DNA of 64,000 nucleotides from NCBI GenBank assembly GCA_022605955.1, contig JAKCOZ010000644.1:39325-103324 (forward strand), written 5' to 3'. Below the pieces are notes generated by a model. That model did not search any database. It had not been told where the DNA came from and saw only the letters and a list, made by a program, of their open reading frames with translations. The position numbers and the translations under genes are program-made. Source of the stretch: Rallus limicola. Lineage: Eukaryota > Chordata > Aves > Gruiformes > Rallidae. Numbering within the stretch: position 1 is the first letter of the stretch; every line of letters begins with the position of its first letter. Positions 32,878-44,800 of the stretch are shown here, piece by piece.

Positions 32878-35658
32878 ATGTTTTGAACTGCAGTCTGCTA
32901 GGGCCGAGAAAAGCACCGTAGGAGGTTCCAGGCATGTTCCCTCTTTCCAGGCAAAGGAAAAGGCTGAGAGCCAAAGTGACAGGGGCTGCTCGTGTGTCAT
33001 GTTAGGAGGTTTCAGACAAGCTATGCCTTTCAGGCCTAGCTTCTTTACTTTGGGAGTTATTGCTGGACGTTTAGCATGTTTTGAACTGCAGTCTGCTAGG
33101 GCCGAGAAAAGCACCGTAGGAGGTTCCAGGCATGTTCCCTCTTTCCAGGCAAAGGAAAAGGCTGAGAGCCAAAGTGACAGGGTCTGCTCGTGTGTCCTGT
33201 TAGGAGGTTTCAGACAAGCTATGCCTTTCAGGCCTAGCTTCTTTACTTTGGGAGTTATTGCTGGACGTTTAGCATGTTTTGAACTGCAGTCTGCTAGGGC
33301 CGAGAAAAGCACTGTAGGAGGTTCCAGGCATGTTCCCTCTTTCCAGGCAAAGGAAAAGGCTGAGAGCCAAAGTGACAGGGTCTGCTGGTTTGTCCTGTTA
33401 GGAGGTTTCAGACAAGCTATGCCTTTCAGGCCTAGCTTCTTTACTTTGGGAGTTATTGCTGGACGTTTAGCATGTTTTGAACTGCAGTCTGCTAGGGCCG
33501 AGAAAAGCACCGTAGGAGGTTCCAGGCATGTTCCCTCTTTCCAGGCAAAGGAAAAGGCTGAGAGCAAAAGTGACAGGGGCTGCTCGTGTGTCCTGTTAGG
33601 AGGTTTCAGACAAGCTATGCCTTTCAGGCCTAGCTTCTTTACTTTGGGAGTTATTGCTGGACGTTTAGCATGTTTTGAACTGCAGTCTGCTAGGGCCGAG
33701 AAAAGCACCGTAGGAGGTTCCAGGCATGTTCCCTCTTTCCAGGCAAAGGAAAAGGCTGAGAGCCAAAGTGACAGCGTCTGCTCGTGTGTCCTGTTAGGAG
33801 GTTTCAGACAAGCTATGCCTTTCAGGCCTAGCTTCTTTACTTTGGGAGTTATTGCTGGACGTTTAGCATGTTTTGAACTGCAGTCTGCTAGGGCCGAGAA
33901 AAGCACCGTACGAGGTTCCAGGCATGTTCCCTCTTTCCAGGCAAAGGAAAAGGCTGAGAGCCAAAGTGACAGGGGCTGCTCGTGTGTCCTGTTAGGAGGT
34001 TTCAGACAAGCTATGCCTTTCAGGCCTAGCTTCTTTACTTTGGGAGTTATTGCTGGACGTTTAGCATGTTTTGAACTGCAGTCTGCTAGGGCCGAGAAAA
34101 GCACCGTAGGAGGTTCCAGGCATGTTCCCTCTATCCAGGCAAAGGAAAAGGCTGAGAGCCAAAGTGACAGGGTCTGCTGGTGTGTCCTGTTAGGAGGTTT
34201 TAGACAAGCTATGCCTTTCAGGCCTAGCTTCTTTACTTTGGGAGTTCTTGATGGACTTTTAGCATGTTTTGAACTGCAGTCTGCTAGGGCCGAGAAAAGC
34301 ACCGTAGGAGGTTCCAGGCATGTTCCCTCTTTCCAGGCAAAGGAAAAGGCTGAGAGCCAAAGTGACAGGGGCTGCTCATTTGTCCTGTTAGGAGGTTTCA
34401 GACAAGCTATGCCTTTCAGGCCTAGCTTCTTTACTTTGGGAGTTATTGCTGGACGTTTAGCATGTTTTGAACTGCAGTCTGCTAGGGCTGAGAAAAGCAC
34501 CGTAGGAGGTTCCAGGCATGTTCCCTCTTTCCAGGCAAAGGAAAAGGCTGAGAGCCACAGTGACAGGGTCTGCTCGTGTGTCCTGTTAGGAGGTTTCAGA
34601 CAAGCTATGCCTTTCAGGCCTAGCTTCTTTACTTTGGGAGTTATTGCTGGACGTTTAGCATGTTTTGAACTGCAGTCTGCTAGGGCCGAGAAAAGCACCG
34701 TAGGAGGTTCCAGGCATGTTCCCTCTTTCCAGGCAAAGGAAAAGGCTGAGAGCCAAAGTGACAGGGTCTGCTCGTGTGTCCTGTTAGGAGGTTTCAGACA
34801 AGCTATGCCTTTCAGGCCTAGCTTCTTTACTTTGGGAGTTATTGCTGGACGTTTAGCATGTTTTGAACTGCAGTCTGCTAGGGCCGAGAAAAGCACCGTA
34901 GGAGGTTCCAGGCATGTTCCCTCTTTCCAGGCAAAGGTAAAGGCTGAGAGCCAAAGTGACAGGGTCTGCTCGTGTGTCCTGTTAGGAGGTTTCAGACAAG
35001 CTATGCCTTTCAGGCCTAGCTTCTTTACTTTGGGAGTTATTGCTGGACGTTTAGCATGTTTTGAACTGCAGTCTGCTAGGGCCGAGAAAAGCACCGTAGG
35101 AGGTTCCAGGCATGTTCCCTCTTTCCAGGCAAAGGAAAAGGCTGAGAGCCAAAGTGACAGGGTCTGCTCGTGTGTCCTGTTAGGAGGTTTCAGACAAGCT
35201 ATGCCTTTCAGGCCTAGCTTCTTTACTTTGGGAGTTATTGCTGGACGTTTAGCATGTTTTGAACTGCAGTCTGCTAGGGCCGAGAAAAGCACCGTAGGAG
35301 GTTCCAGGCATGTTCCCTCTTTCCAGGCAAAGGAAAAGGCTGAGAGCCAAAGTGACAGGGTCTGCTTGTGTGTCCTGTTAGGAGGTTTCAGACAAGCTAT
35401 GCCTTTCAGGCCTAGCTTCTTTACTTTGGGAGTTATTGCTGGACGTTTAGCATGTTTTGAACTGCAGTCTGCTAGGGCCGAGAAAAGCACCGTAGGAGGT
35501 TCCAGGCATGTTCCCTCTTTCCAGGCAAAGGAAAAGGCTGAGAGCCAAAGTGACAGGGTCTGCTTGTGTGTCCTGTTAGGAGGTTTCAGACAAGCTATGC
35601 CTTTCAGGCCTAGCTTCTTTACTTTGGGAGTTATTGCTGGACGTTTAGCATGTTTTGA

Positions 35659-38600
35659 GCTGCAGTCTGCTAGGGCCGAGAAAAGCACCGTAGGAGGTTC
35701 CAGGCATGTTCCCTCTTTCCAGGCAAAGGAAAAGGCTGAGAGCCAAAGTGACAGGGTCTGCTCGTGTGTCCTCTTAGGAGGTTTCAGACAAGCTATGCCT
35801 TTCAGGCCTAGCTTCTTTACTTTGGGAGTTATTGCTGGACGTTTAGCATGTTTTGAACTGCAGTCTGCTAGGGCCGAGAAAAGCACCGTAGGAGGTTCCA
35901 GGCATGTTCCCTCTTTCCAGGCAAAGGAAAAGGCTGAGAGCCAAAGTGACAGGGTCTGCTCGTGTGTCCTGTTAGGAGGTTTCAGACAAGCTATGCCTTT
36001 CAGGCCTAGCTTCTTTACTCTGGGAGTTATTGCTGGACGTTTAGCATGTTTTGAACTGCAGTCTGCTAGGGCTGAGAAAAGCACCGTAGGAGGTTCCAGG
36101 CATGTTCCCTCTTTCCAGGCAAAGGAAAAGGCTGAGATCCAAAGTGACAGGGTCTGCTCGTGTGTCCTGTTAGGAGGTTTCAGACAAGCTATGCCTTTCA
36201 GGCCTAGCTTCTTTACTTTGGGAGTTATTGCTGGACGTTTAGCATGTTTTGAACTGCAGTCTGCTAGGGCCGAGAAAAGCACCGTAGGAGGTTCCAGGCA
36301 TGTTCCCTCTTTCCAGGCAAAGGAAAAGGCTGAGAGCCAAAGTGACAGGGTCTGCTCGTGTGTCCTGTTAGGAGGTTTCAGACAAGCTATGCCTTTCAGG
36401 CCTAGCTTCTTTACTTTGGGAGTTATTGCTGGACGTTTAGCATGTTTTGAACTGCAGTCTGCTAGGGCCGAGAAAAGCACCGTAGGAGGTTCCAGGCATG
36501 TTCCCTCTTTCCAGGCAAAGGAAAAGGCTGAGAGCCAAAGTGACAGGGTCTGCTCGTGTGTCCTGTTAGGAGGTTTCAGACGAGCTATGCCTTTCAGGCC
36601 TAGCTTCTTTACTTTGGGAGTTATTGCTGGACGTTTAGCATGTTTTGAACTGCAGTCTGCTAGGGCCGAGAAAAGCACCGTAGGAGGTTCCAGGCATGTT
36701 CCCTCTTTCCAGGCAAAGGAAAAGGCTGAGAGCCAAAGTGACAGGGTCTGCTCGTGTGTCCTGTTAGGAGGTTTCAGACAAGCTATGCCTTTCAGGCCTA
36801 GCTTCTTTACTTTGGGAGTTATTGCTGGACGTTTAGCATGTTTTGAACTGCAGTCTGCTAGGGCCGAGAAAAGCACCGTAGGAGATTCCAGGCATGTTCC
36901 CTCTTTCCAGGCAAAGGAAAAGGCTGAGAGCCAAAGTGACAGAGTCTGCTCGTGTGTCCTGTTAGGAGGTTTCAGACAAGCTATGCCTTTCAGGCCTAGC
37001 TTCTTTACTTTGGGAGTTATTGCTGGACGTTTAGCATGTTTTGAACTGCAGTCTGCTAGGGCCGAGAAAAGCACCGTAGGAGGTTCCAGGCATGTTCCCT
37101 CTTTCCAGGCAAAGGAAAAGGCTGAGAGCCAAAGTGACAGGGGCTGCTCGTGTGTCCTGTTAGGAGGTTTCAGACAAGCTATGCCTTTCAGGCCTAGCTT
37201 CTTTACTTTGGGAGTTATTGCTGGACGTTTAGCATGTTTTGAGCTGCAGTCTGCTAGGGCCGAGAAAAGCACCGTAGGAGGTTCCAGGCATGTTCCCTCT
37301 TTCCAGGCAAAGGAAAAGGCTGAGAGCCAAAGTGACAGGGTCTGCTCGTGTGTCCTCTTAGGAGGTTTCAGACAAGCTATGCCTTTCAGGCCTAGCTTCT
37401 TTACTTTGGGAGTTATTGCTGGACGTTTAGCATGTTTTGAACTGCAGTCTGCTAGGGCCGAGAAAAGCACCGTAGGAGGTTCCAGGCATGTTCCCTCTTT
37501 CCAGGCAAAGGAAAAGGCTGAGAGCCAAAGTGACAGGGTCTGCTCGTGTGTCCTGTTAGGAGGTTTCAGACAAGCTATGCCTTTCAGGCCTAGCTTCTTT
37601 ACTCTGGGAGTTATTGCTGGACGTTTAGCATGTTTTGAACTGCAGTCTGCTAGGGCTGAGAAAAGCACCGTAGGAGGTTCCAGGCATGTTCCCTCTTTCC
37701 AGGCAAAGGAAAAGGCTGAGATCCAAAGTGACAGGGTCTGCTCGTGTGTCCTGTTAGGAGGTTTCAGACAAGCTATGCCTTTCAGGCCTAGCTTCTTTAC
37801 TTTGGGAGTTATTGCTGGACGTTTAGCATGTTTTGAACTGCAGTCTGCTAGGGCCGAGAAAAGCACCGTAGGAGGTTCCAGGCATGTTCCCTCTTTCCAG
37901 GCAAAGGAAAAGGCTGAGAGCCAAAGTGACAGGGTCTGCTCGTGTGTCCTGTTAGGAGGTTTCAGACAAGCTATGCCTTTCAGGCCTAGCTTCTTTACTT
38001 TGGGAGTTATTGCTGGACGTTTAGCATGTTTTGAACTGCAGTCTGCTAGGGCCGAGAAAAGCACCGTAGGAGGTTCCAGGCATGTTCCCTCTTTCCAGGC
38101 AAAGGAAAAGGCTGAGAGCCAAAGTGACAGGGTCTGCTCGTGTGTCCTGTTAGGAGGTTTCAGACGAGCTATGCCTTTCAGGCCTAGCTTCTTTACTTTG
38201 GGAGTTATTGCTGGACGTTTAGCATGTTTTGAACTGCAGTCTGCTAGGGCCGAGAAAAGCACCGTAGGAGGTTCCAGGCATGTTCCCTCTTTCCAGGCAA
38301 AGGAAAAGGCTGAGAGCCAAAGTGACAGGGTCTGCTCGTGTGTCCTGTTAGGAGGTTTCAGACAAGCTATGCCTTTCAGGCCTAGCTTCTTTACTTTGGG
38401 AGTTATTGCTGGACGTTTAGCATGTTTTGAACTGCAGTCTGCTAGGGCCGAGAAAAGCACCGTAGGAGATTCCAGGCATGTTCCCTCTTTCCAGGCAAAG
38501 GAAAAGGCTGAGAGCCAAAGTGACAGAGTCTGCTCGTGTGTCCTGTTAGGAGGTTTCAGACAAGCTATGCCTTTCAGGCCTAGCTTCTTTACTTTGGGAG

Positions 38601-38826
38601 TTATTGCTGGACGTTTAGCATGTTTTGAACTGCAGTCTGCTAGGGCCGAGAAAAGCACCGTAGGAGGTTCCAGGCATGTTCCCTCTTTCCAGGCAAAGGA
38701 AAAGGCTGAGAGCCAAAGTGACAGGGGCTGCTCGTGTGTCCTGTTAGGAGGTTTCAGACAAGCTATGCCTTTCAGGCCTAGCTTCTTTACTTTGGGAGTT
38801 ATTGCTGGACGTTTAGCATGTTTTGA
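35659..38826 (+). repeat. Tandem 8-monomer duplication (2 x 1,584 bp)
   Basis: Rare variants recur at exactly 1,584 bp: gagctgcag G at 35659 and 37243, ttactctggg C at 36020 and 37604, cagacgagct G at 36582 and 38166, and ggagattcc A at 36885 and 38469. The edges are approximate because they fall in consensus sequence. This is a young local duplication inside the 89-monomer stretch. Confidence 0.88.
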
Positions 38827-41800
38827 ACTGCAGTCTGCTAGGGCCGAGAAAAGCACCGTAGGAGGTTCCAGGCATGTTCCCTCTTTCCAGGCAAAGGAAA
38901 AGGCTGAGAGCCAAAGTGACAGGGTCTGCTTTTGTGTCCTGTTAGGAGGTTTCAGACAAGCTATGCCTTTCAGGCCTAGCTTCTTTACTTTGGGAGTTAT
39001 TGCTGGACGTTTAGCATGTTTTGAACTGCAGTCTGCTAGGGCCGAGAAAAGCACCGTAGGAGGTTCCAGGCATGTTCCCTCTTTCCAGGCAAAGGAAAAG
39101 GCTGAGAGCCAAAGTGACAGGGTCTGCTCGTGTGTCCTGTTAGGAGGTTTCAGACAAGCTATGCCTTTCAGGCCTAGCTTCTTTACTTTGGGAGTTATTG
39201 CTGGACGTTTAGCATGTTTTGAACTGCAGTCTGCTAGGGCCGAGAAAAGCACCGTAGGAGGTTCCAGGCATGTTCCCTCTTTCCAGGCAAAGGAAAAGGC
39301 TGAGAGCCAAAGTGACAGGGGCTGCTCGTGTGTCCTGTTAGGAGGTTTCAGACAAGCTATGCCTTTCAGGCCTAGCTTCTTTACTTTGGGAGTTATTGCT
39401 GGACGTTTAGCATGTTTTGAACTGCAGTCTGCTAGGGCCGAGAAAAGCACCGTAGGAGATTCCAGGCATGTTCCCTCTTTCCAGGCAAAGGAAAAGGCTG
39501 AGAGCCAAAGTGACAGAGTCTGCTCGTGTGTCCTGTTAGGAGGTTTCAGACAAGCTATGCCTTTCAGGCCTAGCTTCTTTACTTTGGGAGTTATTGCTGG
39601 ACGTTTAGCATGTTTTGAACTGCAGTCTGCTAGGGCCGAGAAAAGCACCGTAGGAGGTTCCAGGCATGTTCCCTCTTTCCAGGCAAAGGAAAAGGCTGAG
39701 AGCCAAAGTGACAGGGGCTGCTCGTGTGTCCTGTTAGGAGGTTTCAGACAAGCTATGCCTTTCAGGCCTAGCTTCTTTACTTTGGGAGTTATTGCTGGAC
39801 GTTTAGCATGTTTTGAACTGCAGTCTGCTAGGGCCGAGAAAAGCACCGTAGGAGGTTCCAGGCATGTTCCCTCTTTCCAGGCAAAGGAAAAGGCTGAGAG
39901 CCAAAGTGACAGGGTCTGCTCGTGTGTCCTGTTAGGAGGTTTCAGACAAGCTATGCCTTTCAGGCCTAGCTTCTTTACTTTGGGAGTTATTGCTGGACGT
40001 TTAGCATGTTTTGAACTGCAGTCTGCTAGGGCCGAGAAAAGCACCGTAGGAGGTTCCAGGCATGTTCCCTCTTTCCAGGCAAAGGAAAAGGCTGAGAGCC
40101 AAAGTGACAGGGGCTGCTCGTGTGTCCTGTTAGGAGGTTTCAGACAAGCTATGCCTTTCAGGCCTAGCTTCTTTACTTTGGGAGTTATTGCTGGACGTTT
40201 AGCATGTTTTGAACTGCAGTCTGCTAGGGCCGAGAAAAGCACCGTAGGAGGTTCCAGGCATGTTCCCTCTATCCAGGCAAAGGAAAAGGCTGAGAGCCAA
40301 AGTGACAGGGTCTGCTGGTGTGTCCTGTTAGGAGGTTTTAGACAAGCTATGCCTTTCAGGCCTAGCTTCTTTACTTTGGGAGTTCTTGATGGACTTTTAG
40401 CATGTTTTGAACTGCAGTCTGCTAGGGCCGAGAAAAGCACCGTAGGAGGTTCCAGGCATGTTCCCTCTTTCCAGGCAAAGGAAAAGGCTGAGAGCCAAAG
40501 TGACAGGGGCTGCTCATTTGTCCTGTTAGGAGGTTTCAGACAAGCTATGCCTTTCAGGCCTAGCTTCTTTACTTTGGGAGTTATTGCTGGACGTTTAGCA
40601 TGTTTTGAACTGCAGTCTGCTAGGGCTGAGAAAAGCACCGTAGGAGGTTCCAGGCATGTTCCCTCTTTCCAGGCAAAGGAAAAGGCTGAGAGCCACAGTG
40701 ACAGGGTCTGCTCGTGTGTCCTCTTAGGAGGTTTCAGACAAGCTATGCCTTTCAGGCCTAGCTTCTTTACTTTGGGAGTTATTGCTGGACGTTTAGCATG
40801 TTTTGAACTGCAGTCTGCTAGGGCCGAGAAAAGCACCGTAGGAGGTTCCAGGCATGTTCCCTCTTTCCAGGCAAAGGAAAAGGCTGAGAGCCAAAGTGAC
40901 AGGGTCTGCTCGTGTGTCCTGTTAGGAGGTTTCAGACAAGCTATGCCTTTCAGGCCTAGCTTCTTTACTTTGGGAGTTATTGCTGGACGTTTAGCATGTT
41001 TTGAACTGCAGTCTGCTAGGGCCGAGAAAAGCACCGTAGGAGGTTCCAGGCATGTTCCCTCTTTCCAGGCAAAGGAAAAGGCTGAGAGCCAAAGTGACAG
41101 GGTCTGCTCGTGTGTCCTGTTAGGAGGTTTCAGACAAGCTATGCCTTTCAGGCCTAGCTTCTTTACTTTGGGAGTTATTGCTGGACGTTTAGCATGTTTT
41201 GAACTGCAGTCTGCTAGGGCCGAGAAAAGCACCGTAGGAGGTTCCAGGCATGTTCCCTCTTTCCAGGCAAAGGAAAAGGCTGAGAGCCAAAGTGACAGGG
41301 TCTGCTCGTGTGTCCTGTTAGGAGGTTTCAGACAAGCTATGCCTTTCAGGCCTAGCTTCTTTACTTTGGGAGTTATTGCTGGACGTTTAGCATGTTTTGA
41401 ACTGCAGTCTGCTAGGGCCGAGAAAAGCACCGTAGGAGGTTCCAGGCATGTTCCCTCTTTCCAGGCAAAGGAAAAGGCTGAGAGCCAAAGTGACAGGGTC
41501 TGCTTGTGTGTCCTGTTAGGAGGTTTCAGACAAGCTATGCCTTTCAGGCCTAGCTTCTTTACTTTGGGAGTTATTGCTGGACGTTTAGCATGTTTTGAAC
41601 TGCAGTCTGCTAGGGCCGAGAAAAGCACCGTAGGAGGTTCCAGGCATGTTCCCTCTTTCCAGGCAAAGGAAAAGGCTGAGAGCCAAAGTGACAGGGTCTG
41701 CTTGTGTGTCCTGTTAGGAGGTTTCAGACAAGCTATGCCTTTCAGGCCTAGCTTCTTTACTTTGGGAGTTATTGCTGGACGTTTAGCATGTTTTGAGCTG

Positions 41801-44800
41801 CAGTCTGCTAGGGCCGAGAAAAGCACCGTAGGAGGTTCCAGGCATGTTCCCTCTTTCCAGGCAAAGGAAAAGGCTGAGAGCCAAAGTGACAGGGTCTGCT
41901 CGTGTGTCCTCTTAGGAGGTTTCAGACAAGCTATGCCTTTCAGGCCTAGCTTCTTTACTTTGGGAGTTATTGCTGGACGTTTAGCATGTTTTGAACTGCA
42001 GTCTGCTAGGGCCGAGAAAAGCACCGTAGGAGGTTCCAGGCATGTTCCCTCTTTCCAGGCAAAGGAAAAGGCTGAGAGCCAAAGTGACAGGGTCTGCTCG
42101 TGTGTCCTGTTAGGAGGTTTCAGACAAGCTATGCCTTTCAGGCCTAGCTTCTTTACTCTGGGAGTTATTGCTGGACGTTTAGCATGTTTTGAACTGCAGT
42201 CTGCTAGGGCTGAGAAAAGCACCGTAGGAGGTTCCAGGCATGTTCCCTCTTTCCAGGCAAAGGAAAAGGCTGAGAGCCAAAGTGACAGGGTCTGCTCGTG
42301 TGTCCTGTTAGGAGGTTTCAGACAAGCTATGCCTTTCAGGCCTAGCTTCTTTACTTTGGGAGTTATTGCTGGACGTTTAGCATGTTTTGAACTGCAGTCT
42401 GCTAGGGCCGAGAAAAGCACCGTAGGAGGTTCCAGGCATGTTCCCTCTTTCCAGGCAAAGGAAAAGGCTGAGAGCCAAAGTGACAGGGGCTGCTCGTGTG
42501 TCCTGTTAGGAGGTTTCAGACAAGCTATGCCTTTCAGGCCTAGCTTCTTTACTTTGGGAGTTATTGCTGGACGTTTAGCATGTTTTGAACTGCAGTCTGC
42601 TAGGGCCGAGAAAAGCACCGTAGGAGGTTCCAGGCATGTTCCCTCTTTCCAGGCAAAGGAAAAGGCTGAGAGCCAAAGTGACAGGGGCTGCTCGTGTGTC
42701 CTGTTAGGAGGTTTCAGACAAGCTATGCCTTTCAGGCCTAGCTTCTTTACTTTGGGAGTTATTGCTGGACGTTTAGCATGTTTTGAACTGCAGTCTGCTA
42801 GGGCCGAGAAAAGCACCGTAGGAGATTCCAGGCATGTTCCCTCTTTCCAGGCAAAGGAAAAGGCTGAGAGCCAAAGTGACAGAGTCTGCTCGTGTGTCCT
42901 GTTAGGAGGTTTCAGACAAGCTATGCCTTTCAGGCCTAGCTTCTTTACTTTGGGAGTTATTGCTGGACGTTTAGCATGTTTTGAACTGCAGTCTGCTAGG
43001 GCCGAGAAAAGCACCGTAGGAGGTTCCAGGCATGTTCCCTCTTTCCAGGCAAAGGAAAAGGCTGAGAGCCAAAGTGACAGGGGCTGCTCGTGTGTCCTGT
43101 TAGGAGGTTTCAGACAAGCTATGCCTTTCAGGCCTAGCTTCTTTACTTTGGGAGTTATTGCTGGACGTTTAGCATGTTTTGAACTGCAGTCTGCTAGGGC
43201 CGAGAAAAGCACCGTAGGAGGTTCCAGGCATGTTCCCTCTTTCCAGGCAAAGGAAAAGGCTGAGAGCCAAAGTGACAGGGTCTGCTCGTGTGTCCTGTTA
43301 GGAGGTTTCAGACAAGCTATGCCTTTCAGGCCTAGCTTCTTTACTTTGGGAGTTATTGCTGGACGTTTAGCATGTTTTGAACTGCAGTCTGCTAGGGCCG
43401 AGAAAAGCACCGTAGGAGGTTCCAGGCATGTTCCCTCTTTCCAGGCAAAGGAAAAGGCTGAGAGCCAAAGTGACAGGGGCTGCTCGTGTGTCCTGTTAGG
43501 AGGTTTCAGACAAGCTATGCCTTTCAGGCCTAGCTTCTTTACTTTGGGAGTTATTGCTGGACGTTTAGCATGTTTTGAACTGCAGTCTGCTAGGGCCGAG
43601 AAAAGCACCGTAGGAGGTTCCAGGCATGTTCCCTCTTTCCAGGCAAAGGAAAAGGCTGAGAGCCAAAGTGACAGGGGCTGCTCGTGTGTCCTGTTAGGAG
43701 GTTTCAGACAAGCTATGCCTTTCAGGCCTAGCTTCTTTACTTTGGGAGTTATTGCTGGACGTTTAGCATGTTTTGAACTGCAGTCTGCTAGGGCCGAGAA
43801 AAGCACCGTAGGAGGTTCCAGGCATGTTCCCTCTATCCAGGCAAAGGAAAAGGCTGAGAGCCAAAGTGACAGGGTCTGCTGGTGTGTCCTGTTAGGAGGT
43901 TTCAGACAAGCTATGCCTTTCAGGCCTAGCTTCTTTACTTTGGGAGTTCTTGCTGGACTTTTAGCATGTTTTGAACTGCAGTCTGCTAGGGCCGAGAAAA
44001 GCACCGTAGGAGGTTCCAGGCATGTTCCCTCTTTCCAGGCAAAGGAAAAGGCTGAGAGCCAAAGTGACAGGGTCTGCTCGTGTGTCCTGTTAGGAGGTTT
44101 CAGACAAGCTATGCCTTTCAGGCCTAGCTTCTTTACTTTGGGAGTTATTGCTGGACGTTTAGCATGTTTTGAACTGCAGTCTGCTAGGGCCGAGAAAAGC
44201 ACCGTAGGAGGTTCCAGGCATGTTCCCTCTTTCCAGGCAAAGGAAAAGGCTGAGAGCCAAAGTGACAGGGGCTGCTCGTGTGTCCTGTTAGGAGGTTTCA
44301 GACAAGCTATGCCTTTCAGGCCTAGCTTCTTTACTTTGGGAGTTATTGCTGGACGTTTAGCATGTTTTGAACTGCAGTCTGCTAGGGCCGAGAAAAGCAC
44401 CGTAGGAGGTTCCAGGCATGTTCCCTCTTTCCAGGCAAAAGAAAAGGCTGAGAGCCAAAGTGACAGGGTCTGCTCGTGTGTCCTGTTAGGAGGTTTCAGA
44501 CAAGCTATGCCTTTCAGGCCTAGCTTCTTTACTTTGGGAGTTATTGCTGGACGTTTAGCATGTTTTGAACTGCAGTCTGCTAGGGCTGAGAAAAGCACCG
44601 TAGGAGGTTCCAGGCATGTTCCCTCTTTCCAGGCAAAGGAAAAGGCTGAGAACCACAGTGACAGGGTCTGCTCGTGTGTCCTCTTAGGAGGTTTCAGACA
44701 AGCTATGCCTTTCAGGCCTAGCTTCTTTACTTTGGGAGTTATTGCTGGACGTTTAGCATGTTTTGAACTGCAGTCTGCTAGGGCTGAGAAAAGCACCGTA